A stretch of 64,000 nt of DNA from Heracleum sosnowskyi (lineage: Eukaryota; Streptophyta; Magnoliopsida; Apiales; Apiaceae). The stretch spans positions 71,597,564 to 71,661,563 of the forward strand of contig CM061245.1 in NCBI GenBank assembly GCA_030848705.1. Reading direction: 5' to 3'. Shown here piece after piece: positions 43,813-54,242 of this stretch (the stretch's first letter is position 1; every line of letters starts with the position of its first letter). A program made the position numbers and the translations under genes. The notes beneath the pieces are model-generated. The model was not told the DNA's origin. It searched no databases and worked only from the letters and a program-made list of their open reading frames with translations.

Positions 43813-45348
43813 ATGGAGCCAAAGAAAACTGAGGAAGCACTGACTGATCCAGATTGGGTGATTGCTATGCAAGATGAACTCAATCAGTTTGAACAACAGC
43901 AAGTCTGGAAGCTGGTACCTAGGCCAAAGAACAAGAAAGTAGTTGGTACAAGATGGGTATACAGGAACAAGCTAGATGAGGATGGCATTGTTACAAGGAA
44001 CAAGGCAAGACTGGTTGCACAAGGGTATTCACAAGCTGAAGGCATTGATTATGATGAAACCTATGCACCAGTGGCTAGACTTGAGGCCATCAGGATGTTC
44101 TTAGCATTTGCAGCTTATTCCAATTTTAAAGTCTATCAAATGGATGTTAAGAGTGCATTCCTGAATGGTGAGCTTGATGAAGAAGTTTATGTGGAACAGC
44201 CCCCTGGCTTTGAAAATCAGGAGCTGCTGGACTTTGTGTACTTTCTCTTCAAGGCTATCTATGGTCTCAAACAAGCCCCAAGAAAATGGTATGACACTCT
44301 CTCTGGTTTTCTTTTAGAAAATGGTTTTGTAAGAGGTATCATATACAAAACTCTTTTTTCAAAGAAATACAAAAGTGATATGATATTAGTCCAAGTCTAT
44401 GTGGATGACATCATATTTGGGTCTACTAATGATGATCTCTGTAAGAGATTTGCTAAGCTAATGCGGGGTAAGTTCGAAATGAGTATGATGGGTGAGCTGA
44501 AGTTCTTTCTTGGATTGCAAGTAAGTCAAAGGTCAAATGGAATATTTATTTATCAATCCAAGTATCTCAAAGAACTCCTCAAGAAGTATCACATGGAGGA
44601 TTCAGCATCAGCAAGGACTCCATCTTCAACAGCTATCAAACTTGGAGCTTCTGACAATTCTATCAAGGTAGATGTTACAAGCTACAGAGGTATGATAGGC
44701 TCCTTACTCTATCTTACTGCAAGTAGACCAGATATTATGTATTCTACATGCTTGTGTGCAAGGTTCCAAGCGGACCCTAGAGATGTACATCTCGTTGCTG
44801 TGAAAAGAATCTTGAGATATCTTAAGGGTACACCTAATCTAGGAATCTGGTACCCTAAAGATTCTGATTTTAATCTTATTGGATATACAGATTCTGACTA
44901 TGCAGGTAGTGTTGTTGATAGAAAAAGCACCTCTGGGAGTTGTCAATTCCTAGGAGGTAGGTTGATTTCCTGGTATAGCAAGAAACAGCAAACAGTTTCC
45001 AATTCAACAGCAGAAGCTGAATATATTGCTGCTGGAAGCTGTTGTGCTCAGATCCTATGGATAAGGAATCAATTGAAGGACTATGGCTGTGTATTAAACA
45101 AAATCCCTATTTTATGTGATAATACAAGTGCCATAGCAATCTCCAACAACCCTGTGCAGCACTCGAGAACGAAGCACATTGATATCAGGTATCATTTTAT
45201 CAGAGAGCATGTCATGAATGGAACTGTGGAGTTACATTTTGTACCCACAGAAGAACAAACCGCAGATATATTCACTAAGTCTCTTGACGAATCCACATTT
45301 ACTAAGTTAGTTAGTAAGTTGGGTATGTTGAACAGTCTTAGTGATTGA
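43813..45348 (+). CDS. Element B reverse transcriptase-RNaseH segment (511 codons, open)
   Basis: It is the uninterrupted downstream part of pol. RT: DELNQFEQQQVWKLV, ARLVAQGYSQAEGIDYDETY, FKVYQMDVKSAFLNGELDEE, YGLKQAPRKWYDTL, and the YVDD box. RNaseH: GYTDSDYAGSVVDRKSTSG, SNSTAEAEYIAAGSCCAQ, and the C-terminal HSRTKHIDIRYHFIREHV. All catalytic motifs are present. In the intact element it would be part of the polyprotein; separately it has no known promoter or reliable start, so it is annotated by homology only. Confidence 0.9.
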   Translation: MEPKKTEEALTDPDWVIAMQDELNQFEQQQVWKLVPRPKNKKVVGTRWVYRNKLDEDGIVTRNKARLVAQGYSQAEGIDYDETYAPVARLEAIRMFLAFAAYSNFKVYQMDVKSAFLNGELDEEVYVEQPPGFENQELLDFVYFLFKAIYGLKQAPRKWYDTLSGFLLENGFVRGIIYKTLFSKKYKSDMILVQVYVDDIIFGSTNDDLCKRFAKLMRGKFEMSMMGELKFFLGLQVSQRSNGIFIYQSKYLKELLKKYHMEDSASARTPSSTAIKLGASDNSIKVDVTSYRGMIGSLLYLTASRPDIMYSTCLCARFQADPRDVHLVAVKRILRYLKGTPNLGIWYPKDSDFNLIGYTDSDYAGSVVDRKSTSGSCQFLGGRLISWYSKKQQTVSNSTAEAEYIAAGSCCAQILWIRNQLKDYGCVLNKIPILCDNTSAIAISNNPVQHSRTKHIDIRYHFIREHVMNGTVELHFVPTEEQTADIFTKSLDESTFTKLVSKLGMLNSLSD

Positions 45349-46650
45349 TAATGTCTCTGTCTTGTTTGTTCTTTTCTAAAAATCATTTTTCTACTGTGTT
45401 TGTCAAAATGATTACTGCCAATTCTTGTTTATAATTGCATGCTTGTTGATTTAAATATTTCTGAATAATATATTTTCTCTAAAAATATTTTCCTCATATT
45501 TTTTAAGTGGAGAAATGTATTTTTATTGAAAATGTATTTATTCATAATTATTTAGATGTTTTTCAGATTGTAAATATTGTTGGTTAAATATTTCTGCAAG
45601 TTTATATTTATTTTTATGCACTCTCATGTAAATATTTTATGCATTTTATTTTAATACATTTTCTTTCTTTAGTTTTCTAGTGATAGTTTATGTATATATT
45701 ATTTTAGTTTGTATATATTATTTTTTATTATTTATTATCTTTTATTTTCTATTTGTCTTAGTTGTTTTTGTAAATATATTGTATATATTATTTCTGATCT
45801 AGCTCTTGCTTAGCTGGAACTTCAGTGCCAAATCCAATTCAGGTATTACTTTCTATCTCTGAATACACTTCTTTTACTATTGTTGAACCCAAGTGGTTGT
45901 TAGGGCTGACCAAGGGATTGTAGATCCACAATCTCTATCCCAGGTCTTAGAGCCAAACAATGAGTCTACAACTTAATTACTTGACCTCTCAGCCTGAACA
46001 GAAATCAAATGTTAAATAAAGAAGTATTTTGATTGAAACAGTGAGTGATCCCACAACTCTGCCTCCTCTAAAGACATTCAACATATACTGAGGTATCTGT
46101 CAGCCCATCTGTATCCTCTCAATAGGATATGGACTTTGAAATGGCCAATGAACTGTTTCTAGAGACATTCTCTCAACAGGATGAATCTATTGAAATTTGC
46201 CATAGGGCCATGGCACTTTGTACTGAGTCAAGCACACTCTCATTACTCACAATGGGTGAAGACAATTCCATTAGATGAAACTCAGGACACAGTGAAAGCA
46301 GAGCACCTGCAACTGGTTACAGTGCCTACCATTGTTACGGTAGAAGTGCCTTCATAGGCATCTGAGGGAAAATTTGATTCTTTTCCAAATCAAATAGAAT
46401 CATTTTCTCCCCTCCCAGAGGGAACATCTCTGGCTCCCAAAGGGATTTTCCACTCGCAGATTTATCTGGAGAAAGTGGAAGGCAACTTGGTCAGTCTATC
46501 ACTGAAGCAATTCAGATTTCAAATTCAAGTGATTTGATAGACATGATTGAGGATCGGGATTTGCGAACTCCCATTGCACCACCACTGACCTCTCTTGAAG
46601 AGGCTAGGGTGAGTTTCAATGCAGGTACTGATAAAAAAGGAGCAAACAAG
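45349..46650 (+). pseudogene. Element B post-pol region with third-frame remnant
   Basis: First an AT-rich spacer (to about 45800), then sequence matching element A's third-frame remnant, interrupted by several stops. The best preserved part (46431-46650) encodes SGESGRQLGQSITEAIQIS and DRDLRTPIAPPLTSLEEARV. It stops where the truncated 3' LTR begins, so the C-terminal half, the polypurine tract and the first 28 bp of the LTR are deleted. Confidence 0.65.
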
Positions 46651-47947
46651 AATTCGAGGATTCTACTCAACTTAAACAAGAATGTAATAAGTAAATATTA
46701 GATCAGATGTCACAAGAATCTCAGAATATTATATCTTTCAAAGAATGAAGATTAAAGTCATCTACAGACTTGAAGTTATTCTACATTGAAAGAAGTTCAA
46801 TTTATTGATCAAGCCTCAGTGAAGTATTCAAGCTCAGTGGATTTATTAAAGTGACGGAGATTTCAAGTGGTGACAGCAAAAGATACTGGTTACAAAGTTC
46901 TTGAATGAAAAGGAAGTGAATCACTGCTTAAAGTCAAACAGATAAAGAACAGACATTGTCGTTAGTCACTCATGAACCAGACAGTGCATTGAGTGTCAAC
47001 GTACTATTATGTTTATTCTTTATCTAAGTTTTAAGTGATTCAGGAATTAATTGAGAAGTCAACTAATTCTATTTATTCTCTTATAAATAATTAATACTAT
47101 TAAGTAAATTATTTATTAAATTAATTCTATAAAGAATTAATTTAATACATAATTTATTTAGTTAATTATTTAAATTAGAATAAAAATGAACTAGGAAGAC
47201 TTAGGTTTGAACTAGGAAGACTTAGTTTATTGAACTAGGAAGACTCACAAGTGAGTCTTCGCGATTGTCTTCCTAGGCCAAACATTGTCTTCCCGATTGT
47301 CTTCCTAATACAATCCATTGTCTTCCCGAAAGTCTTCCAAGAGCAAAATGTTTGTTTTCCTCTAAGTCTTCCAAAGGCAAATTACATTCTGCAACTTGCA
47401 CGTGGGTTGACAAAAGAAAAGAAATGCTTTAGTATTAAAGGAAGATAATTCGAAGCAAGCTCATCATTCAATTACAACACATTCAAGAGAAGAAAAAAAA
47501 AGACACAGACATAAACATTACATCCTTCTGTCTTCTTAAACTCTCAACAACAAAGCATTCATTTCTTGCCAGTGAATTTATTCTTGAATTGTTCTTAGCA
47601 TTTAATCCATAAGAATCATTTCACTTGTACTACTTTAGCTTTCTAGCGGATCATAATCCCTAGATTTTATATCGAACTACTTTTTAGTATTCGATCCTTT
47701 TTATTACAAAAATAGATAAATTCATGTCGAATTTATTCTAGATTTATTTTATCAAGAACCTTTGTAATCAGTGATCAAATTGTAACACTCGTCAAGTTTA
47801 ATATATTTTATATTTAACTTGAATATTGTTTCAGTTTTATTCCGCACTAATTTGTTCCTAATTGTTAAATTATTCAAAGGACAAATTTCGATTAAACGGT
47901 ATCGTTTGTATTCAACCCCCCTTCTACAAACATATCAGGACCTAACA
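46651..47947 (+). repeat. Element B 3' LTR, missing its first 28 bp (1297 bp)
   Basis: It starts at AATTCGAGGATTC, equivalent to 38460 in the 5' LTR, and ends GGACCTAACA. Compared with the 5' LTR it has about a dozen substitutions and an extra 13 bases within the AGGAAGAC cluster. Confidence 0.93.
47904..47931 (+). other. U5 hairpin with C-rich loop, element B 3' LTR
   Basis: Stem GTTTGTA / TACAAAC, loop TTCAACCCCCCTTC; preserved although flanking bases differ from the 5' LTR. Confidence 0.7.
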
Positions 47948-47952
47948 AACAT
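47948..47952. repeat. Target-site duplication of element B (right copy, AACAT)
   Basis: Exact match to 38427-38431. Confidence 0.93.
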
Positions 47953-48702
47953 CATTTTTGCCTCCACATTGCCCTGTCCAGCCAAGACTTGATAGGCTGG
48001 ATCAAGATGAGTAAATGTCTCAGGATTCAGGTTGACTTGATCCAACTCATTTTGATACTCAAGTTGGAACAGTCTCTCCATGTCTACATCACTGACATTC
48101 ATTGACTCACTTGTAATGGCTGAGTCTTCCATCCTTATTTCTCCTGTACCTGCTTTTCTCTCAATTTCTCTATGTTCTTGCATCAGGGGCTCCCCCTGGT
48201 TCACACCTCTCATACCATCACCTTCCCTACTAAGGTGGAACTCTCAGAACTCACTTTTACCAGACTTGAAGAAATAGTATGTCTCTCTTTCTCTCCCTCT
48301 CCTTTTGTCTGGTTGCAAACCAGCCTCTCACTCTCAGTGGTTTCACTCCCTTCCCTCAATCCTAAAAGTGTTTGAACTACTGCTAACTCATCCATACTTG
48401 AAGTTGTAATATTCAAAGTTTGAAGTGTAAGTGTGGAAGGAGTATCCGTAGAGGTAGTAGAAGTATATGTCAACGGATAGCTAATTTTAGGCATATCCGT
48501 AGACAGACAAACACTTGTCAACGGATGAGAAATATCCGTTGATGAAAAAAAAGAAATAGCTCTAGAAATAGAGACTAAGGTTGAATCTGTGGAGATTGAT
48601 TCTAAATTGAGAGCCACAGAAGGAGCCAGAGTCTTAGATATGATAGATTGGTGGTCCAACAAATCATCAATAAGATGATGACCACCAATTTCAGAGTGGG
48701 GC
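47948..48702 (-). pseudogene. Retroelement-associated frame H, 5' piece (N-terminal part)
   Basis: Open on the minus strand from the element C junction (48702, PHSEIGGHHLIDDLLDHQS) to about 48210, a frameshift there, then open again to the element B junction (EPLMQEHREIERKAGTGEIR, VDMERLFQLEYQNELDQVNL, LAGQGNVEAKMM). The Ser/Thr-rich part repeats STD encoded by TCTACGGAT / TCAACGGAT (48440-48560), the same motif that is clustered in element C's LTR. That suggests H came from an element of C's family. The N-terminus is lost beyond the element C insertion. Confidence 0.6.
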
Positions 48703-48770
48703 TGTTAGGAACTATGCTGTTTCTTGATGATAACCAAATTAACTTAGTAAAAATTGTACAAGTAAACGTA

Positions 48771-49110
48771 GCCATCAATGGAGAGTTTGCCATTGCAGTA
48801 TCTATAGATGGGTAGCTTATCTACAGATAAGACCAAATGTAACATGCTTGTGTATTTCTGATGTTGAAGTTGAAGTAGTCTTGATACGTTAATTGAGTCA
48901 TGTTGACTATCAATAGATATGTAGAATAGGGAGGCGAATTGTATATAGCCGATGCCTTGTAATTCTGCATACATGATATTGACTGTCTGCGGATAGCTTG
49001 ACTAGCCTTCTACGGATATGGACATTGTATTTTCTACGGATAGCAGTACTGGTTGATCAAGAAACTATCAACGGATACAACTCAGATAGCTTCTACGGAT
49101 ACTCTCTGTA
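48771..49110. repeat. TCTACGGATA / TCAACGGATA repeat cluster, element C LTR
   Basis: Eight or more exact or near copies (for example near 49010, 49035, 49070, 49092), plus degenerate ones such as tctacagataag and tcaatagatatg. Further copies lie in element C gag (near 51417) and in frame H. Confidence 0.8.
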
Positions 49111-49640
49111 CTTGTGAAAAGGACAGTGATGTCAGAGCACATGGGTTGACAGACTACACAGAGCATGGAAGCCAGTATTTCTGGAAAGGTGACAAGAAGA
49201 AAGCAGCATTCTGTTTGCATGGTCAAAGATAGCATTTCCTTAAAAGACAATCAGCCAAGAAGGGCAAGCTACAAACACGGACCACTGTTCGGGATGAAGA
49301 AACAAGGATTCTGAACACATGTACTTTTTGTATTATTAGTTGTTCAAGTATCTTTGTAAACTTGGGTTATATAACCAAGTTGTAGCATAACTCTAGAAAT
49401 CAAGAAATCAGGTTTTAGTAATTTAGAGAGCACAAAGCAGTATCCTTGTAAATTGCTGAAGCTAGAGTTGTGTATTTGCAGTTGTGTGTTTATTCGTAAA
49501 CATCACAGAGATTTCTTCAATAAAAATCTCTCCGGTGGACAAAAAAAACCCACCTGAATTTTTAATTCTTGTATCATCTTATTTGTGTTTCTGTTCTTGA
49601 TTTTGCTTTTCATATTTCACCATCAAGAACGAAAAGTTTT

Positions 49641-49680
49641 CAAGATTGTATTCAACCCCCCCCCCCCTTCTACAATCTTG
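49641..49680 (+). other. U5 hairpin with C-rich loop, element C LTR
   Basis: Perfect 10-bp stem CAAGATTGTA / TACAATCTTG with loop TTCAACC...CCTTC expanded to 13 C, ending 21 bases before the LTR end. The stem differs from A/B and D at several paired positions. Confidence 0.75.
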
Positions 49681-49703
49681 GTTCAGTGTCTGGGAATAAC
49701 AAT

Positions 49704-49715
49704 TGGTATCAGAGC
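49704..49715 (+). other. Element C primer binding site (tRNA-iMet)
   Basis: TGGTATCAGAGC, two bases after the LTR end. Confidence 0.9.
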
Positions 49716-49761
49716 AAGCTTCTAACATACAAGAAGTTTAAAGATCAAAGACAACTGAATC

Positions 49762-52031
49762 ATGAGTCAGAAGGATCATGGAGTTAAGATACCAGTTCTT
49801 GATTGAGAAAATTACTTTCACTAGAAAGTAAAAATGCGCCTACATCTTATGTCAATGGATGAAGTTTATGTAGAGTGCATAGAACATGGCCCTCATGTAC
49901 CGATGAAGCCAAACACCTAAATAGCTCAGGAACTAGCAGGAGCTCCAAGTACAATCCCAAAGTTGCGTTCAGAATGGACCCCTGAGGACATAGTCGCCGT
50001 TCATAAAGAAAAGAAGGCCATGAATATTTTGTTCAATGGTCTTGATTCTGATATGTTCGACAATGTCATCAACTGCTCTACAGCCAAAGAGATTTGGGAC
50101 ACTGTCCAAACCATATGTGAAGGGATTGAGCAGGTGAGAGAAAACAAGATGCAACTCCTCATACAACAGTATGAACACTTTCACTTCAAAAGTGGAGAAT
50201 CTTTGAATGATACTTTCAGTCGATTTCAAAAATTGCTAAATGGATTGAAGTTGTATGGAAGAGTGTATCAAGTCAAAGACTCAAATCTCAAATTTCTCAA
50301 AGCCTTGCCAAAGGAATGGAAGCTCGTGACTGTCTCCTTGAGGAACACTCAAGAATATAAGGACTACACTCTTGAGAGGTTGTATGGAACCCTAAAAACA
50401 TATGAACTGGAAATAGAGCAGGATGAAGAAATTGAGAAGGTTCAAAAGAAAACTGGATCTCTTGCTCTAGTTGTAAGTGTTGAAAAGGCTGAGGACATGA
50501 AAGAAGAAGCTGTTGAGCTACACCAAGCCAAAGTGCTTGTGAAGGTAGAGCTGGATCAAGAAAGTGCAAAGGGAAGGTGATTGAAGAAAGTGAGCCCATC
50601 AATCAAGAGGAGATGGATGAGCTAGATGATCACTTAGCTTTTCTGTCAAGAAAGTTCTCAAAGCTCAAGTTCAAGAGAAACCCTGATGTGTCCAGACCAT
50701 TCAAGAAGGATCTTGTTGATAGGTCCAAATTCAAATGCTTCAACTGTGGAATGGGAGGTCACTTTGCAAATGAGTGCAGAAAACCAAATTCTGAGAAGAG
50801 TGACAGGAAGTTTGAACCTGTTGACTACAAGAAGAAATACTTTGATCTTCTCAAGCAAAAGGGTAGAGCATTCATTACACAGGATTATGACTGGGCTGAA
50901 GACGGGAATGATCTTGAGGAGGACACAGAATTTGTGAACCTTGCACTGATGGCTGATTCAAGCGAGCAGGAGGCCAGTTCATCATCTAATCAGGTAATTA
51001 CCACCAATCTCTCTGAGCTTTCTACCGAGGAATGCAATAATGCTATTAATGATATGTCCACTGAACTGTATCATATGCGTATTTCTCTTAAATCACTTAC
51101 TAATGAGAACAAAAGGATTAAATTATCTAATCAGTTGTTAAGTGATAGGAATGCTCTTCTAGAAACTCAATTTGCTGAGTTTGAGAAAATGAGAGTAGAG
51201 TGTCAAGTTGCCAAGGATGATCTGCTGATTGTGCTTAAAAGAGAAGAATCTATTAAAGCACAATTAGCCAAAGAACAGTAAACTATAGCTAGATGGACTG
51301 ATTCCAAGAATGTTGCCACAAACATAATCAAGGCTCAAGGTGTGGATACATTCTACAAGGAATCAGTAAGAAAAGATAACAAGAAGCTAGATATTGAGAG
51401 TCTAGGGGATAACACTTCTACGGATAGTGAGCATCCGTTGGAAGGCAATGCCTCTACTTACCTGTCTAACAAGCAACTGAAGGACAGGGTTGAGGAAATA
51501 GAGGTTAAGGCTGGTGCTAAAAAGAAAAAGAACAGAAATGGTAAGGTAGGGATTAACAAACACAACAACTATACTCCTGACAAGTATGCACCTAGGAAGA
51601 CTTGTGCAAAGTGTGGTAGTGTTAATCATGTTTCTACAAATTGCAAATCTATTAAAACACCATCTGTTCAAATGACAATGCATGTACTCAATTTGCTTAT
51701 GCCTGCTATGCATAACATGTTTGTACATACTGATCAAGCATCCAACTTGTATGCCAACAAGCCATTTATTTCAAATTCGCACATGAATGCATTCACAATG
51801 CCACAAATGACATGGAGCATGCCATATATGAATGCTATGTATGCACAAAACTCTCAAATGCTTGCATCAAACATGTTTGCATGTAATCATCCTCAGCATT
51901 TTGTCTCCCAGAGGTCAACACCCAGGGGCAAGGTTGATTTAACTCAATCTGAGATTAAGGTGCAAAATGACAAGAGAGGCAAATCTAACAGGAAAGGACC
52001 CAAGGAAACTTGGGTACCAAAATCAACTTGA
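49762..52031 (+). pseudogene. Element C gag, multiply broken
   Basis: ATG at 49762 (MSQKDHGVKIPVLD) is followed in frame by three stops before 49963 (TGA, TAG where a Trp codon is expected, TAA). It is then open to 50580, shifts frame, continues from 50577 with a CCHC knuckle CFNCGMGGHFANEC, meets a TAA at 51279-51281, and continues to a TGA at 52029-52031. A second Cys/His cluster CAKCGSVNHVSTNC lies near 51605. The Met/Asn-rich C-terminus is typical of SIRE-like gag. It is older and more decayed than B. Confidence 0.88.
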
Positions 52032-52046
52032 TTTTGTTTTGATTGT

Positions 52047-52145
52047 GTGCAGGGATACAGAAAGAATCTATGGTACTTAGACAGTGGATGTTCTAGGCAC
52101 ATGACTGGAGATTCTACCCTGCACACAGAGTTTGTGGAGAAAGCT
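52047..52145 (+). pseudogene. Element C protease start, truncated
   Basis: LWYLDSGCSRHMTGDSTLHT with the aspartic protease DSG, in the same frame as the end of gag but after its TGA, preceded by a splice-acceptor-like TTGTGTGCAG. Cut at 52145. Confidence 0.85.
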
Positions 52146-52724
52146 TGTAACAGCCCCAGATCCGGGGTCGGAGATATGGTCGTTACGGTCATTATTCCAT
52201 GCATCATGCTTGACTTAAATCAATATAAATAAATAACATGCTATGACCCCGCAATCTAATCTTACACACAAACAAGTTATAGTCCCAGAGATGAACTTGA
52301 AATAAGTACTGTTGACAGGATCCACATACATATCATAAGTGTTTACAAGCCCAATTATAATTTACAAGTTTATGTTTGCTGCCACTTCTTTAAGTTATGT
52401 CATACATATAATTAAAAGCTGAATCCAACTACCAGTCTATCTCACTAGTAAGTTCTACCTCAGCTATGGCGGCAATAGTGTCAGGGGAGAGTCCTCTGGG
52501 TACCCGCGCCCTCTTGCGCATGGTGGTTTCGGTACGTGCCATCTGGTTTATCTGTTGTTGTGATATAAATAGACAAGAAAGGGTGAGCAACAAGGCCCAC
52601 CAAAATAATACTGAACTGATAAACAATATATATACAAATCCAAGTATTATCTTTCGTATTAAACTTTTATCTCATATCATATTCTGGAAATAAAGTCAAG
52701 GCAAAGTATTTCCAATCCACTTTC

Positions 52725-52800
52725 TAAACTTGAATAAACTTGCATGAACTTGAATAAACTTGAATAACTTGAATAAACTTGAATAACTTGAATAAACTTT
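52725..52800. repeat. AACTTGAATAA minisatellite
   Basis: About seven tandem units of acttgaataa / acttgaataaa with small variations. Confidence 0.85.
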
Positions 52801-52984
52801 TCTTTTCTGGAAACTTGCTTAAAACATGTTCTTTCATGGAGGATGAACTGTAGATGGAGATTCTAGGCGACAGGGATACCCCTACGATGATCAGTCGTAA
52901 GGCGAATCCCCCATGATCTTTTTCTACGTAGAAGGGAAGAATAGACAGTCTCTAACTGACCTACCTCCCCGCCTTCGGTTGTAG

Positions 52985-53155
52985 GGGGAAGAGCAGACCC
53001 GTTCATAGTCCGCCGGTCTGATACCCTCCTCTGGGTGGGAAAAACAGACCCGTTCATAGTCCGTCGGTCTGTCACCCTCCTCTTACCCTACGGTCGGGCA
53101 CATACTTATAATCTAAGGGAAGAACAGACCCGTTCATAGTCCGTCGGTCTACGCG
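52985..53155. repeat. Triplicated CAGACCCGTTCATAGTCCG unit
   Basis: Three copies, each followed by TCGGTCT or CCGGTCT and preceded by a GGGAAGA- or GGGAAAA-like stretch, spaced about 50-80 bp. They pair partly on themselves (AGACC / GGTCT). Confidence 0.75.
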
Positions 53156-54209
53156 TAATTCCCTTAGGGGACAGGCGCCACTCAGTCCCTTACATATTCT
53201 CCGAGTTCAAGAAAATCCATAATTCTGAAACATAAAGTTCCTTTCCCTTTTTCCCCTAGTATACGACTCCACAAAGTAGTCATATCTGGTTGGAAAGGAA
53301 AATTCACCCATATTTCCCAAGCTGATGCTTGTTCATGGATACAACTTATTCCACTGATCTTACTCCTCGAGTCTTGAGGAAGTAATCAAAATCATTTTGA
53401 TGGTAGCATACAAAGCTGTTAAATGAATAGTTTCAAAAAGATTTAGGATCGGGCAGTCCACTTGAAACAAACATTAAAACTTGAGAAAGATCCCCTGAGT
53501 CTTTGTAGTTTGAGCGAACATTTAAGTCTTTCAGAATATAGACTTAAAAGGAAAATAGATTTGGGAACCTTCTCTAATTATATTTATAATTGTCTGAATA
53601 AAACTTTATTAGTTATCTAGGGTTAAAGAATAATTTCACAAAATACGTTCTTAAGAAGTAGGGCTTTAAATAATTAATGAAAACTATATTTAATAAAGAA
53701 TATTTATGTAGAAATAATCCCCAAATACTTTCTTTATAAAATAATGGATAATGATATAAATACCTAACCCTAGATAACAACTGATACCATTCCCGGTCCG
53801 TAAAATAAATACAGAGTATATACCCCCCTACTGAGGGATTTTCTTAACATATTGAATATTACCACAACCATAGCTTGTAAATCCAACTTAGACTTAACAT
53901 CATAAATATCATTTCGAAATCATGAACACATAGCATATATCACAAAATCTTTTATTTATCACAACAACAATTTATAGAGGCATAGGTTTGAAAACTTGCC
54001 TGATCTCTGAGTCTGTGAGTGGTGTCTTGAAGTGGTCCGGTGATCTATCAACAATAAAAATACCTTTCATCAATAACTTATACTTAGGAATCAAACAACG
54101 ACTATTCTCAAACTTAAACACCACACCAATGCAACCATATGTTCATAACCCCTTGCAATCTCTATTAACATCTTATAATTAGGTACTTGTTTGTTATTGT
54201 TAGGTCCAA

Positions 54210-54242
54210 AGTATCGTAGAAGGGGGGGTTGAATACGATACT
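54210..54242 (-). other. U5 hairpin with C-rich loop, element D LTR
   Basis: Transcript sense: 9-bp stem AGTATCGTA / TACGATACT closing loop TTCAACCCCCCCTTC, 12 bases from the LTR end. Confidence 0.75.

Larger units (their letters stand above)
42052..45348 (+). pseudogene. Element B pol (protease-integrase-RT-RNaseH), two premature stops
   Basis: One frame, -1 relative to the pre-frameshift gag frame, overlapping the gag end by about 43 nt. Protease: WILDSGCSRHMTG (from 42140). Integrase: zinc region LWHKKISHLNFKTM and CEACQKGK, then the DDE core in HMDLFGP, IRSDNGTEF and PQQNGAVERKNRT. A TAA at 43363-43365 and a TAG at 43696-43698 interrupt the linker between integrase and RT. RT has YVDDIIFGS (about 44395-44420), and RNaseH has TDSDYAG and TAEAEY; this last part (43813-45348) is uninterrupted. 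The order integrase before RT defines Ty1/copia. Confidence 0.93.
38432..47947 (+). mobile_element. Copia element B: full-layout SIRE-like LTR retrotransposon (9516 bp)
   Basis: Bounded by LTRs, a 5-bp TSD (AACAT) and carrying primer site, gag, protease, integrase, RT and RNaseH in copia order, then a shortened third frame. The 3' LTR lacks its first 28 bp and is fused to the third frame. LTRs differ by roughly a dozen substitutions and a 13-bp indel over ~1.3 kb by eye, so it is older than element A. Gag has a frameshift and pol two stops; it is not autonomous now. Confidence 0.93.
48703..49701 (+). repeat. Element C 5' LTR (999 bp)
   Basis: It runs from TGTTAGGAACTATG (48703) to GGGAATAACA (49701), directly followed by the primer site. 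It has a cluster of ACGGATA-type repeats in its first 400 bp and the C-rich hairpin near its end. Only one LTR is present. Confidence 0.88.
48703..52145 (+). mobile_element. Copia element C: 3'-truncated SIRE-like element
   Basis: 5' LTR, tRNA-iMet primer site, degenerate gag and the first ~30 codons of protease, then an abrupt end at 52145 where a TGTAACAGCCCC sequence begins. It inserted into frame H in opposite orientation. Its other end is not in the window. Confidence 0.88.
52146..54197. mobile_element. Probable Ty3/gypsy LTR or LTR-containing fragment
   Basis: It begins TGTAACAGCCCCAGATCCGG, resembling starts of plant chromovirus LTRs (TGTAAC...CCCC), immediately after element C is cut. 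It has no coding domain. It contains an AACTTGAATAA minisatellite (about 52725-52800) and three copies of a CAGACCCGTTCATAGTCCGT unit (about 52996, 53047, 53125). No second LTR or primer site was found and the right side is cut by element D, so the class is tentative. Confidence 0.4.
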
